A stretch of DNA of 64,000 nt from NaphS2 sp964588535 (GCA_964588535.1 CAZPQA010000005.1:1-64000), one strand, 5' to 3'; shown: positions 14,697-23,432, numbered from the stretch's first letter. The notes: a model not told the origin generated them from the letters alone. Made by a program: numbers and translations.

Positions 14697-16211
14697 TTAG
14701 ACAGCGTAATAGGTTGAATCTTCTTTCGTTACTTCTCCTTCATCAAGAAGTTGTCTCATAACGGGAATCAGGGACCTCCAGTTTTCAATACCGAGGAAGT
14801 CTGCAATCTCGACCATCCTAAGGCCATTGGGGTTGTCCCCAAGTAACACTACGATCTCACTCCCGAGATCATCTTCTTCATACTCCTCTTCCTCGGTCAC
14901 ATCTTCTCCCAGTTCCATTTCCTTGGGCGCTTGTTCCTCGGTCACCCCTTCTCCCAGTTCCATTTCCTCGGGTGCTTCTTCCTCGAGCGCTTCATCAACT
15001 GTTGCGACCTCCACTGCGGCCTCTATCCCTGCCGGGCCGGTTATGGTCACCTTTTCTCTGAGAGAAGTCATCCCTGCAAGGAGTGCCTTCCAGGCAGCTG
15101 CGGTTTCTTCCTGCTCTTTCCTGAATTCATCGAGCATCCCCCTGACAGTCTCTTTTCGTTCTTTGATCTCGGCCTGATCTGCCTTTTTGCGTGCACCTTC
15201 AGCCGCATCTAACTCAGGCTTCACCTTGGCCAATTCAGCCCTCAGATTATCCGCCATCTCCTGATGCGCCCTGTCAAAATCCGATAACAGGTCCTCTATA
15301 TAGGCCTCTCGTTCCTTGATCTCGGCCTGATCTGCCTTTTTGCGTGCACCTTCAGCCGCATCTAACTCAGGCTTCACCTTGGCCAATTCAGCCCTCAGAT
15401 TATCCGCCATCTCCTGATGCGCCCTGTCAAAATCCGATAACAGGTCCTCTATATAGGCCTCTCGTTCCTTGATCTCGGCCTGATCTGCCTTTTTGCGTGC
15501 ACCTTCAGCCGCATCTAACTCAGGCTTCACCTTGGCCAATTCAGCCCTCAGATTATCCGCCATCTCCTGATGCGCCTTGTCAAAATCAGCTAACAGATTT
15601 TCTATATAGGCCTCTCGTTCCTTGATCTCGGCCTGATCTGCTTTTTTGCGTGCATCTTCAACCACCTCTAACTCAGGCTTCACCTTGGCTAATTCAGCCC
15701 TCAGATTATCCGCCATTCCCTGATGTTCTTCATCAAAATCAGCCAAAAGGTTTTCTATATAGGCCTCTCGTTCCTTGATCTCGGCCTGATCTGCCTTTTT
15801 GCGTGCACCTTCAGCCGCATCTAACTCAGGCTTCACCTTGGCTAATTCAGCCCTCAGATTATCCGCCATCTCCTGGTGGGCCTCATCAAAATCCGATAAC
15901 AGGTCCTCTATATAGGCCTCTCGTTCCTTGATCTCGGCCTGATCTGCCTTTTTGCGTGCACCTTCAGCCGCATCTAACTCAGGCTTCACCTTGGCTAATT
16001 CAGCCCTGACCTCTCTCCCCATCTTCAAACGCGCATCATTAAACTCCGCTAGCAGCCTTTCTATCTGAATCTCCCGACCTTCGATTTCCTCGCGAGTCTC
16101 TGCCAAAAAAGCTGCGGTATCTCTTTTTATGTTTGAAATACTCTGGATCCTTTCCTCATAGGCATTCGCCACCTCTTGAGCCAACCTTCCCAAATCGTCT
16201 GAATTTGCCAT
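14697..16211 (-). CDS. coiled-coil protein with six 51-residue repeats, candidate GvpC analogue
   Basis: The 504-residue protein has an N-terminal helix (DDLGRLAQEVANAYEERIQS) shared with the next upstream gene product, then six 51-residue repeats (residues ~66-371), each built as AELAKVKPEL - ARKKADQAEIKEREAYIE - LLSDFD-AHQEMA, then an acidic linker and a C-terminal winged-helix-like domain (~450-504). The start at 16211 has a GGAG site at the right distance; the upstream in-frame ATG at 16292 does not. Cyanobacterial GvpC is also a helical repeat protein that stiffens the vesicle surface, and position near gvpA fits, but the repeat length differs (33 there), so the analogy is inference. Confidence 0.8.
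   Translation of the reverse strand: MANSDDLGRLAQEVANAYEERIQSISNIKRDTAAFLAETREEIEGREIQIERLLAEFNDARLKMGREVRAELAKVKPELDAAEGARKKADQAEIKEREAYIEDLLSDFDEAHQEMADNLRAELAKVKPELDAAEGARKKADQAEIKEREAYIENLLADFDEEHQGMADNLRAELAKVKPELEVVEDARKKADQAEIKEREAYIENLLADFDKAHQEMADNLRAELAKVKPELDAAEGARKKADQAEIKEREAYIEDLLSDFDRAHQEMADNLRAELAKVKPELDAAEGARKKADQAEIKEREAYIEDLLSDFDRAHQEMADNLRAELAKVKPELDAAEGARKKADQAEIKERKETVRGMLDEFRKEQEETAAAWKALLAGMTSLREKVTITGPAGIEAAVEVATVDEALEEEAPEEMELGEGVTEEQAPKEMELGEDVTEEEEYEEDDLGSEIVVLLGDNPNGLRMVEIADFLGIENWRSLIPVMRQLLDEGEVTKEDSTYYAV
15099..16016 (-). repeat. six tandem 153-bp repeats within the coiled-coil gene
   Basis: The unit length was read from the recurring TAGGCCTCTCGTTCC start: 15301 to 15454 is 153 bp, or 51 codons. 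Adjacent units between about 15150 and 15600 are almost identical in DNA, which indicates recent duplication or gene conversion and makes copy number likely to vary between strains and hard to assemble from short reads. Confidence 0.85.
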
Positions 16212-16232
16212 GTCTTTTTCTCCTTTCTTGAT

Positions 16233-16243
16233 CCCCCCCCCCC
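16233..16243 (-). repeat. homopolymeric G11 tract in leader of the repeat protein
   Basis: Eleven C on the plus strand (G11 on the coding strand) lie 22-32 nt before the ATG of the 51-residue-repeat protein, just upstream of its ribosome site. Tracts of this length slip during replication, so this is a candidate phase-variation site or a sequencing-error hotspot. Confidence 0.7.
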
Positions 16244-16302
16244 ATGTATATTTGGTGGAGGCGTCATCTAAAAGACATACTCGGGAATACATTTTGCGCC
16301 TA

Positions 16303-16325
16303 TAGAGGGGTGACTTACACCTCTA
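16303..16325 (-). other. intercistronic hairpin
   Basis: TAGAGGGGTG and CACCTCTA form a stem around the loop ACTTA, with one bulge, between the 211-residue coiled-coil gene and the repeat gene. A related hairpin lies at 17253-17273 after gvpA. Neither is followed by a T-run. They may be partial terminators or mRNA processing sites that lower expression downstream of gvpA. Confidence 0.45.
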
Positions 16326-16456
16326 TTTCCTCAAGGACGTCCTGGAAGTTTCTATAAGCGAACCTTCTGTGAGTACAAAATCTACCCGCAGAGATTGGCG
16401 AAAAAATCAAGTGTTCAGTGTTCAGAAACCTGCAACTGTTCACCGCCCACTGTCCA

Positions 16457-17092
16457 CTACCCACTAACCCCCGCCACCGATTGCCATTGGCCCTGGACCC
16501 TGGTCCTGACCACATCAAACTCATCCAGCATCTTAGTCAAATCAGCGTCACGATCACCCTGCTGGACCCTCAGAGACTTGATCATGACCCTGAAGTCTTT
16601 GACCTTGACCCCTTCTCCTTTTTCCAAAAGACTCCTGAGGGCGATCCTCAGATCCTCCTGCTCGATCTGCAACCGTTTCATGGCCGTGATGATGTTCTTC
16701 TCGCGCTCTTTCTGACGTCGCGAGATATCTTCCTTAATGGCGGCCATATCTCCCAGGGTTGAGCCGCTCCCGCCGAGCACAATCTTCCTGAGCCGGCCGA
16801 TCATCTCCCCTTCTTCTTCCTGGAAGATCTGAAGGCCCTCCCTTGTCTCTTTCTCAGTCTGATGGCGGCGTTCGATCACATCACCGATCATACGGTCAAA
16901 GTCCTTTTTCCTCAGGCTTTCCGCCCTGGCGAGATTGTCCCTCAGCCGAACGATCATGTCTTCGAGTTCCATCTGAAAACCCTTGAGGAATTGATATGCC
17001 TGGTCCATCAGGCCGTTCACCGTCCTCACCCGCATTTCATAGGAATCGATAATGCTGTTAGCAAGCGCCTTTAAATCTTCTCCTGTTCCCAC
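16457..17092 (-). CDS. coiled-coil protein related to the repeat protein
   Basis: The 211-residue protein is almost entirely helical. Its N-terminus (EDLKALANSIIDSYEMRVRT) aligns with DDLGRLAQEVANAYEERIQS of the protein at 14697-16211, so the two share an N-terminal module. It lacks the 51-residue repeats. It is the first gene after gvpA copy 2. GvpC-like coating of the shell is possible from position and structure; no recognised family signature is present. Confidence 0.7.
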   Translation of the reverse strand: MGTGEDLKALANSIIDSYEMRVRTVNGLMDQAYQFLKGFQMELEDMIVRLRDNLARAESLRKKDFDRMIGDVIERRHQTEKETREGLQIFQEEEGEMIGRLRKIVLGGSGSTLGDMAAIKEDISRRQKEREKNIITAMKRLQIEQEDLRIALRSLLEKGEGVKVKDFRVMIKSLRVQQGDRDADLTKMLDEFDVVRTRVQGQWQSVAGVSG

Positions 17093-17252
17093 CTTTTCAC
17101 CTCACATAAAAAAACCGCAGATAACTCGGACAATTACACCTGATCTTTAAAACAGAAGGGAGTATTGTCAGACTTATTTACGGTCTTTCAAAACAGTGTC
17201 GGAGATTTCAGATATGCCCAAGATTTGCCTTTTGAAATCCTTAATATGCGGC

Positions 17253-17273
17253 AGAGGGGTTTATAACGCCTCT
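17253..17273 (-). other. hairpin downstream of gvpA
   Basis: AGAGGGGTT and AACGCCTCT form a 9-bp stem with one mismatch around the loop TAT, about 50 nt after the gvpA copy 2 stop. Strong gvpA expression relative to the accessory genes often depends on such a structure; here that is inference. Confidence 0.45.
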
Positions 17274-17323
17274 ACGTTCCCAAGGATATCTGGCAATCTC
17301 CCTTCAATATTCAACCAAAAAAC

Positions 17324-17527
17324 TTACGCTGTAGCAGTGAGTCCAATGGCTTCGGCATATTTCAGGAATGTCTCAACGCCGGCCACAACCACTCTGGCCT
17401 CAACAGCGAGTAACTCGATGCCCACGAGGGAAACCCTGACCCACGCGTCCACGACCACGCCCTTGTCCAGAATTCTGTCCACCACTTCTACCAAACTTGA
17501 AGATGCTATCGCTTTTTCTACGGCCAT
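17324..17527 (-). CDS. gvpA: major gas vesicle shell protein GvpA (copy 2)
   Basis: The 67-residue protein is a classic GvpA: SSLVEVVDRILDKGVVVDAW, then VRVSLVGIELLAVEARVVVA and a C-terminal helix (GVETFLKYAEAIG). GvpA monomers form the ribbed, gas-permeable and water-excluding wall. It differs from copy 1 only at two neighbouring positions (LAV versus VAI). The ribosome site is AAGGAG. Confidence 0.97.
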   Translation of the reverse strand: MAVEKAIASSSLVEVVDRILDKGVVVDAWVRVSLVGIELLAVEARVVVAGVETFLKYAEAIGLTATA

Positions 17528-17602
17528 TGTAATTCTCCTTTTTAATCCGGTGTTTAAAAAATGGGTGTTTCCTTAATGCAAATGAGCCTTCCGGTCACCG
17601 TT

Positions 17603-17806
17603 TTACGCGGTGGCGGTCAGTCCAATGGCTTCTGCATATTTCAGGAAAGTCTCGACACCGGCGACCACGACCCTGGCTTCAATGGCGACCAGCTCGATGC
17701 CCACGAGGGAAACCCTGACCCACGCGTCCACGACCACGCCCTTGTCCAGAATTCTGTCCACCACTTCTACCAAACTTGAAGATGCAATTGCTTTTTCTAC
17801 GGCCAT
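17603..17806 (-). CDS. gvpA: major gas vesicle shell protein GvpA (copy 1, first gene of operon)
   Basis: The 67-residue protein is nearly identical to copy 2, so the pair is a recent tandem duplication. The ATG has an ideal ribosome site (AAGGAGGT, 8 nt spacing), stronger than any other in the operon, consistent with high expression. It is the gene closest to the sigma-54-type promoter at 17984-17999. Confidence 0.97.
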   Translation of the reverse strand: MAVEKAIASSSLVEVVDRILDKGVVVDAWVRVSLVGIELVAIEARVVVAGVETFLKYAEAIGLTATA

Positions 17807-17983
17807 AACGAATTACCTCCTTTCTTAGAAATTTTGGAAGAAATGCCTGATGTGACACCCTTCCGTTAAATGCCTGCTCTCACAGGCTCACACACCGGTT
17901 AAACTTTAAAACCGCTGTGCTCAGAACCTCAAACCCCCGTCCCTTGATTTTCTCTCGGGCGTTTGTTGTTGGCTCTCTAAGAT

Positions 17984-17999
17984 TGCACTTTGTGTGCCA
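17984..17999 (-). promoter_or_regulatory. sigma-54 (-24/-12) promoter for the gas vesicle operon
   Basis: The minus strand reads TGGCAC-N5-GTGCA. The sigma-54 consensus is TGGCAC-N5-TTGCA, so the GG and GC dinucleotides and their 10-nt spacing are exact and only one core base differs. It points to gvpA copy 1 with a leader of about 165 nt. An NtrC-family activator is encoded 4 kb upstream. The 351-bp gap 17807-18157 holds this promoter, the inverted repeat at 18108 and the hairpin at 18129. Confidence 0.72.
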
Positions 18000-18107
18000 A
18001 AATGAAGGAAGATTTTATACGACTGGAATCACTGGATTAATTCGTATGCTGTTCGCAGAAAGGAAAATATGGGGTATGAAAGGGTATGGCACTGATGTCC
18101 TAATTGG

Positions 18108-18119
18108 GGCATGGATGCC
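18108..18119. promoter_or_regulatory. candidate activator-binding inverted repeat
   Basis: GGCAT-GG-ATGCC is a perfect inverted repeat about 110 bp upstream of the sigma-54 element, the usual distance for an enhancer-binding protein site. A wider imperfect repeat (ATGGCA ... TGCCAT) encloses it. Confidence 0.4.
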
Positions 18120-18128
18120 ATAGTTAGT

Positions 18129-18152
18129 GCCCATCCACAAACGTGGACGGAC
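18129..18152 (-). terminator. hairpin after the Hsp70 pair, weak terminator
   Basis: GTCCGTCCAC and GTGGATGGGC (minus strand) form a 10-bp stem with two G-U pairs and loop GTTT, 6 nt after the Hsp70 stop. There is no T-tract, so termination is uncertain. Confidence 0.4.
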
Positions 18153-18157
18153 ACTGG

Positions 18158-19990
18158 TCAGGGGGAGGAAACTCGCTCCCGCAACTGGAACTGAAACCGC
18201 CACCGATGAAGGCTTCGGGTGGATTTGCACCACAGGGCCAGGGTGCCCACTTCCGTGTAATGGGCAGCCACTTTCACCGGAATAGAAACCCCTTTGGATT
18301 TCTTGCCGAATTTGATGACCGTATGAAGCGGCGGAAGGGGGGTGAGGGAGTCATCCACCCGCACAATGTCGCCCACCCGGTCGCCGCTGCGATAACTGGA
18401 ACTGTACAGGTAGAATCGCACCGGCTGGTTGGTCAGAACCGTGAATTTTTTTTCACCGAGTTCGTTTTGGGTTCCCTCGCTCATGCCGCGTTCCATCAGA
18501 CAGAGTGCCGATTCAGGGGCATGGTTCGGGGCTTTTCCCGTTCCTTGGGCGTTTCCCAGGTATACCCCCAGATAGTAGGCCCTTGCACTGCCGCTGTTCA
18601 CCTGCACCCCGTACCCTTTTCGAACCCGGCCGTAATAGGATGCCCCCAGGGCCACGGCAAGATCCAGCTCCGGATTTACCAGCACCCTTGGCGCGGTTTT
18701 TTCTGTTTCATGAAACCGGGTGCAAACCGCTGCTCTGATCCTGTCCTGGATGGAAGCGGGTTTGAGGGCCGCTCCATTAAACATGATCAGATCAGGTGCA
18801 ATTTTTTCCCTGCCCAGCCGCTGTTTGAGGTCGTCTCCATGTTGTTCCAGAAATCGGATCATGTGCCGGGTAATGGCGGGATCCTGGGCATAGGGGAGCC
18901 CGAATTCGGTGATCCCCCGGCGTGTTTTTAGAGCGACGGATTCTTCGGGGGAAACCAGGGGAAAAAATCCGTCCAGGATGACGTCTTCCACATCCGAACG
19001 ATCGAGTTTCGCGGACATTGTATCGGCGATCAGTTTTCGGCCTCCGCCGATTAGGGTGATGGTCTTTTCTTCCGTCAGCTCCCCCAGGATCTCTTCTTTG
19101 GCCCGGCGGCACTGATTGCAGAGGGACTGCCGGCGATCCGTGCTCAAATGCCCTTTCCGGGCTCCCTTTAGACGGCTTTCCATGAGATGGGCCAGGGCCA
19201 GGTCCATGTTGTCTCCGCCGAGAATCAGGTGATCGCCCACGGCGATGCGTTCAAACCCGGGCTTTCCGTTTCTCTCACAAAGGGTAATGAGGGTGAAGTC
19301 CGTGGTTCCGCCGCCCACGTCGCAGATCAGGATCAGCTCACCGGGCTTCACAAGGCGGTCCCATTCCCGGTCATGCTCATCCAGCCAACTGTAAAAGGCG
19401 GCCAGGGGTTCTTCCAGAAGGGTAATGTTGTTGATGCCGGTCCGAGATGCCGCTTCCACGGTCAGGTCCCGGGCCACTTCGTCAAAGGAGGCGGGTACCG
19501 TGATCACCACGGCCTGGTTTTCCAGGCAATGGGCTTCTTCCCTTTTCACGCTGTGGTTCCAGGCGTTTTTGATATGGTTCAAATAGGCGGCGGTGACCGC
19601 AATGGGAGACTGCTTTTCCACCGGGTCATCCGCGGCCCACGGCAGGATTTGCGCTCGGCGATCCACTTTTTCGTGGCAGAGCCAGCTTTTGGCCGAAGCC
19701 ACCATGCGCTTGGGGACTTTTACCCCCTGCTCCCGGGCGAGAATTCCGGCAAAGCCCTTTTCGTCGGTATCCCAGGGTAGTTTCCAGGCTTCTTTTTTCA
19801 GCTCGTGTTCACCGGGCACATAGAGAAACGAGGGGAGCACTTTACGCTTTGATATTTCACCCGGGCCTGTCAGTTGGGCAATGTCAAACCTTTGGATGGG
19901 GACTTTGGATGGGTCCTGATGTCCGGATAAATCAACATAGGTGACTGCGGAATTGGTTGTGCCCAGATCAATTCCGATAATATATTTCAT
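18158..19990 (-). CDS. Hsp70/DnaK-like protein (610 aa)
   Basis: The ATPase domain is complete in its motifs: GIDLGTTNS at residues 5-13, the LEEPLAAFYSW segment, CDVGGGTTDFTL, and a late MFNGAALKP motif. The C-terminal ~100 residues are strand-rich (KVAAHYTEVGTLALWC) but lack the usual helical lid and EEVD-type tail of DnaK. This belongs to the DnaK-related group found with DUF2760 proteins. It starts 3 nt after the second Hsp70 gene, so the two are co-translated, and it is very similar to the N-terminal 600 residues of the protein at 31826-34627. Confidence 0.9.
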   Translation of the reverse strand: MKYIIGIDLGTTNSAVTYVDLSGHQDPSKVPIQRFDIAQLTGPGEISKRKVLPSFLYVPGEHELKKEAWKLPWDTDEKGFAGILAREQGVKVPKRMVASAKSWLCHEKVDRRAQILPWAADDPVEKQSPIAVTAAYLNHIKNAWNHSVKREEAHCLENQAVVITVPASFDEVARDLTVEAASRTGINNITLLEEPLAAFYSWLDEHDREWDRLVKPGELILICDVGGGTTDFTLITLCERNGKPGFERIAVGDHLILGGDNMDLALAHLMESRLKGARKGHLSTDRRQSLCNQCRRAKEEILGELTEEKTITLIGGGRKLIADTMSAKLDRSDVEDVILDGFFPLVSPEESVALKTRRGITEFGLPYAQDPAITRHMIRFLEQHGDDLKQRLGREKIAPDLIMFNGAALKPASIQDRIRAAVCTRFHETEKTAPRVLVNPELDLAVALGASYYGRVRKGYGVQVNSGSARAYYLGVYLGNAQGTGKAPNHAPESALCLMERGMSEGTQNELGEKKFTVLTNQPVRFYLYSSSYRSGDRVGDIVRVDDSLTPLPPLHTVIKFGKKSKGVSIPVKVAAHYTEVGTLALWCKSTRSLHRWRFQFQLRERVSSP

Positions 19991-19993
19991 GAA

Positions 19994-21826
19994 TTATTCG
20001 ATCTCTTTTTCTCTGACATTGAATTCAAGCTTGAACTTTTTTTCGTCCTCCCGGGAAACGCACCACAGTTCCAGGGTGCCCACCTCCGTGACCCGGGTTT
20101 CGAGGGTTACCGGGACAATGGCGCCGGTTTCGCCTTCCAGCCGGGTTTCGAGGGTCGTGATCGGTTCAATTTCTCCTTTCCAGTCTTCCGTTACCGATCC
20201 CATGACATCGCGGCGGCGGGTGTTGGATCCAAGGAAGTCAAACTTGACCGGTTCGCCCACCACCAGTCCGAATTCCTTGCCGGGCAGGTCGGCTTCGGTC
20301 CCTTCTTCCATGCCGAAAGGGGCCACGCACAGGGCTTTGATGGGGGTGGGAATACCCGGTACCGCTGGCAAAGCCGCCTCCACGCCGATGTAATACGTTT
20401 TGGCAAGGCCGCCGCGAATGCGAACCCCTTTTCCTTTTCGGGCCAGGCCATAATAGGCGGCGCCCCGGGCCACGGCCAGGTCGAAATCTCCGGTTTTGAT
20501 TTCCCTGGGGGCGGTCTGGTTTTCCACGGCGGACCAGGATGAGAGGATGTCCAGCACCCGGTTCCTCAATCCTTGGGCCTTCATGACGCCACCGTTGAAA
20601 AGGACGGCGGTGGGGCAGATAAAGTCATTGCCCGTTGTTTCGGAAGGATCCCCTTGATCCAGGAATTGTGCCAGATGATGGGTAATGGCCGGGTCCGATG
20701 TGTAGGAAAGCCCCATTTCCCTCATCCCTGTCCGGCGTTGCTCCCGGGGACGTGAATCGTGCCCGCACTCGGGGAAAAATCCGGTTTCCAGGACCGTTTT
20801 AACCTGATCTCGCGTCAATTCGGTCTTGACAGTACCGCCGATGAGCTTGCTTCCCCGGCCCAGGATGGTGATGGGATAAGAATCGGCCGCTTCGTTGGAA
20901 AATAGATGTTCTTTGGCCCCGCGGCAGGCATGACACAATCCTCTCATCTGATAGGCATCCAGCTTTTGTCCCTTGGTGGCCAGATTTCCGGCCACGGCGT
21001 AAGCCAGGGTCAAGTCCATATTATCCCCGCCCACCAGCAGGTGCTGTCCCACCGATACCCGTTCCAGGTTTAAGTTTCCTTGTGTTTCCGTGACCTTAAT
21101 CAGGCTGAGGTCTGTGGTGCCCCCGCCCACGTCCGCCACCAGTATGCGGTCGTTCACCTTGACCCTGTCCCGCCATTTGCCCCGGGTGCCGTCAATCCAG
21201 GCATAGAATGCCGCCTGGGGTTCCTCAAGCAGTGTGGCTTTTGGAAAGCCGGCCATTTCGGCGGCCTTGACGGTCAGGTTCCGGGCCACTGCATCGAAGG
21301 AAGCGGGAACGGTCAGATAAACCTCCTGGTTTTCCAGGCGCAGTCCATCGTCTTCCCGGGCCATGTAATGGTTCCAGCTCTCCCTGATGTGTCTCAGGAT
21401 AGCCGCCGAAGCTTCTACAGGGGAGAGTTTTTGCCGGTCATCGGGGCCTTCCCATGGGAGAATCGCTTTGTTTCGATCCACGCCGGTGTGACAGAGCCAG
21501 GATTTGGCGGAGGCGATCATGCGCATGGGAATTTCAGCCCCCCGGTCCCGGGCAAAAGCCCCCACGGCCAGGGTGCTTTCCGGGTCCCATGGCAGGGCCA
21601 GTCCACCTTCCGGCACATCATGGGGACCCGGCAGCAGCAAGAAAGAGGGCAGGGTGCTTTGTTCCCCCAGAGAGCCGGATGCCACCAGTTGAGGGATGTT
21701 GAAAATTCGAATGTCAAGCTCCGTTAGATCATCATACCGGGCTTCCGTGTAGGCGACAACGCTGTTGGTGGTGCCCAGGTCGATGCCTATCACATAGATG
21801 GGATCAGCTTTGGTTTCATTTGTCAT
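19994..21826 (-). CDS. Hsp70/DnaK-like protein (610 aa), diverged paralogue
   Basis: Motifs are VIGIDLGTTNSVVAY at residues 12-26, LLEEPQAAFYAWIDG, VADVGGGTTDLSLI and LFNGGVMKAQG. The C-terminal strand region (TEVGTLELWCVSREDEKKFK) matches that of its neighbour. The two proteins have the same length but differ clearly in sequence, so they are old paralogues that may work as a pair. The gene lies 163 bp downstream of the NtrC-type regulator and may share its promoter. Confidence 0.9.
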   Translation of the reverse strand: MTNETKADPIYVIGIDLGTTNSVVAYTEARYDDLTELDIRIFNIPQLVASGSLGEQSTLPSFLLLPGPHDVPEGGLALPWDPESTLAVGAFARDRGAEIPMRMIASAKSWLCHTGVDRNKAILPWEGPDDRQKLSPVEASAAILRHIRESWNHYMAREDDGLRLENQEVYLTVPASFDAVARNLTVKAAEMAGFPKATLLEEPQAAFYAWIDGTRGKWRDRVKVNDRILVADVGGGTTDLSLIKVTETQGNLNLERVSVGQHLLVGGDNMDLTLAYAVAGNLATKGQKLDAYQMRGLCHACRGAKEHLFSNEAADSYPITILGRGSKLIGGTVKTELTRDQVKTVLETGFFPECGHDSRPREQRRTGMREMGLSYTSDPAITHHLAQFLDQGDPSETTGNDFICPTAVLFNGGVMKAQGLRNRVLDILSSWSAVENQTAPREIKTGDFDLAVARGAAYYGLARKGKGVRIRGGLAKTYYIGVEAALPAVPGIPTPIKALCVAPFGMEEGTEADLPGKEFGLVVGEPVKFDFLGSNTRRRDVMGSVTEDWKGEIEPITTLETRLEGETGAIVPVTLETRVTEVGTLELWCVSREDEKKFKLEFNVREKEIE

Positions 21827-21988
21827 TTTTTTACTCGTTATCTGTCATCAATCCCGGTAATGAATTGCCGGGCTGTTTCCCATGTCCTACGGGACTCATT
21901 GCATTTACTTGAATCCGGCCACCGACCTCTGATCTCCGTCAAGGAATTTCCACGACCAATAACCAGCAACATAAAAAGGATCTGAGGG

Positions 21989-23407
21989 TTATGGAGAAAG
22001 CCCGTGTGCCTTGATCTTCCTGAGGAGGGTTTTGTAGTCAACCTGGAGTTTCCGGGCCGCCTGGCTTTTGTTCCCGTTTGCCTCCTCTAAAACCTTTCCG
22101 ATGATTTGTTTCTCGACGGCCTCCACATGGGCGTTGACGATTTCCTTGAGTGGTTTGTCGCCATCAGGGATTGTTCCCGAAACACCCGGATTTCCGGTTC
22201 CTGAGATGGATTTCTGATCGCCGAACATCAAGTGCCGTCTCTCGATGCGGGCATTTTCTTCACAAAGGAGCACGGCCTGGCGGATCACGTTTCGCAGCTC
22301 GCGCACATTTCCAGGCCAATGATAGATATTCAGAGCGAGCAGGGCTTCCTTGGAGAACCCACCGCACTTCCTGCCCAGTTCCATCTCGACTTCATCCACG
22401 AATTTCTTGGCCAGATAAGGAATATCCTCCGACCTTTCTTTGAGAGATGGCATTTTCAGGGAAAATTCGTTCAGCCGAAAGTACAGATCGGATCTGAAAT
22501 TTCCTGATTTCACATCCCTTTCCAGGGACTGGTTGGTGGCGGCAATGATTCGGACATTTACGGGCACGGATTTTTTGCCGCCCAGTCTTCTGATCTTCCG
22601 TTCCTGAATCGCCCGAAGGAGTTTCTGCTGCACGGTATAGGGAAGGTTTCCCACTTCGTCCAGGAAGAGCGTCCCGGTATGGGCCAGTTCGAAATGGCCC
22701 GGTTTGTTTTTGTCTGCGCCGGTAAACGTGCCTTTCATGTAGCCGAACAGCTCGCTTTCAACCAGCGTTTCGGGTATGGCACCGCAGTCCAGGGCCACAA
22801 AAGGCCCATCCTTTACGTGGCTCAGATTGTGGATGGCGCGGGCGATGAGCTCCTTGCCCGTACCGCTCTCTCCTCCTACGAGAACCGTGAACAGGGTGGG
22901 CGCTACCTTTTCCACATGCCGAATCAGTTTTTTGATGGGGTCGCTGTTTCCCATCAGTTTGTAAAGGAAGGTTCGTTCATTCAGAACCGTTCTCAGATAT
23001 TCCACTTCCTGCACCAGGTTCTGTTTTTCCAGGGCCCGCTTGATGGTGAAAAGGAGATCGTTGTTGTCCACGGGTTTTGTAATGTAATCGTACATGCCCA
23101 TCTTCATGGCCGTGACCGCCGAATCGATTTTCCCATAGGCGGTGACCATGATGATGGGCACCGCCGGTATTATCCGCTTCATTTCTGCCGCTACCGTTAA
23201 TCCGTCCTGCCCGGGCATACGGTGGTCCAAGAGCACCAGATTGGGAATGTCTTTTTCCAGAAAGTCCAGTGCTTCACGGCCGTTCCGGGCTTTAATGACG
23301 CGGTATCCGGCGGCATTCAAAATGTTTTCTGTGGCCCATCGAAAGTCGTGGTCGTCGTCCACCAGAAGTATTTTGATTTTGGGTTCGATTTCCGGTTCAA
23401 TGCTCAT
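21989..23407 (-). CDS. NtrC-family sigma-54 response regulator
   Basis: The 472-residue protein has a receiver domain with phospho-acceptor D61 (LVLLDHRMPGQDG), a sigma-54 AAA+ domain with Walker A GESGTGKE (179-186) and the sigma-54 contact loop GTFTGA (226-231; the common form is GAFTGA), and a Fis-type helix-turn-helix at the end (SQAARKLQVDYKTLLRKIKA). The ATG at 23407 follows an AGGGAC ribosome site; an upstream ATG at 23437 has none. It is the natural candidate to activate the -24/-12 promoter of the gvp operon. Its own promoter is of the housekeeping type (23476-23505). Confidence 0.93.
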   Translation of the reverse strand: MSIEPEIEPKIKILLVDDDHDFRWATENILNAAGYRVIKARNGREALDFLEKDIPNLVLLDHRMPGQDGLTVAAEMKRIIPAVPIIMVTAYGKIDSAVTAMKMGMYDYITKPVDNNDLLFTIKRALEKQNLVQEVEYLRTVLNERTFLYKLMGNSDPIKKLIRHVEKVAPTLFTVLVGGESGTGKELIARAIHNLSHVKDGPFVALDCGAIPETLVESELFGYMKGTFTGADKNKPGHFELAHTGTLFLDEVGNLPYTVQQKLLRAIQERKIRRLGGKKSVPVNVRIIAATNQSLERDVKSGNFRSDLYFRLNEFSLKMPSLKERSEDIPYLAKKFVDEVEMELGRKCGGFSKEALLALNIYHWPGNVRELRNVIRQAVLLCEENARIERRHLMFGDQKSISGTGNPGVSGTIPDGDKPLKEIVNAHVEAVEKQIIGKVLEEANGNKSQAARKLQVDYKTLLRKIKAHGLSP

Positions 23408-23418
23408 GGTTGTGTCCC

Positions 23419-23432
23419 TAACATGTTGGAAT
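23419..23432 (-). promoter_or_regulatory. leader motif shared with the DUF2760 gene
   Basis: On the minus strand ATTCCAACATGTTA lies 44 nt downstream of the -10 box. The DUF2760 leader has ATTCCAGCATGTTA (35451-35464) 45 nt from its -10 box: 13 of 14 bases match at almost the same spacing. It could be an operator or RNA-level control site. Confidence 0.5.

Noticed and set aside
14697..16211. Repeat block as a CRISPR or satellite
   Set aside because: The 153-bp period is a multiple of three and fully coding, as expected for a protein repeat.
18129..18152. Strong intrinsic terminator after the Hsp70 pair
   Set aside because: The stem is good but no T-tract follows, so it is listed only as a weak hairpin.
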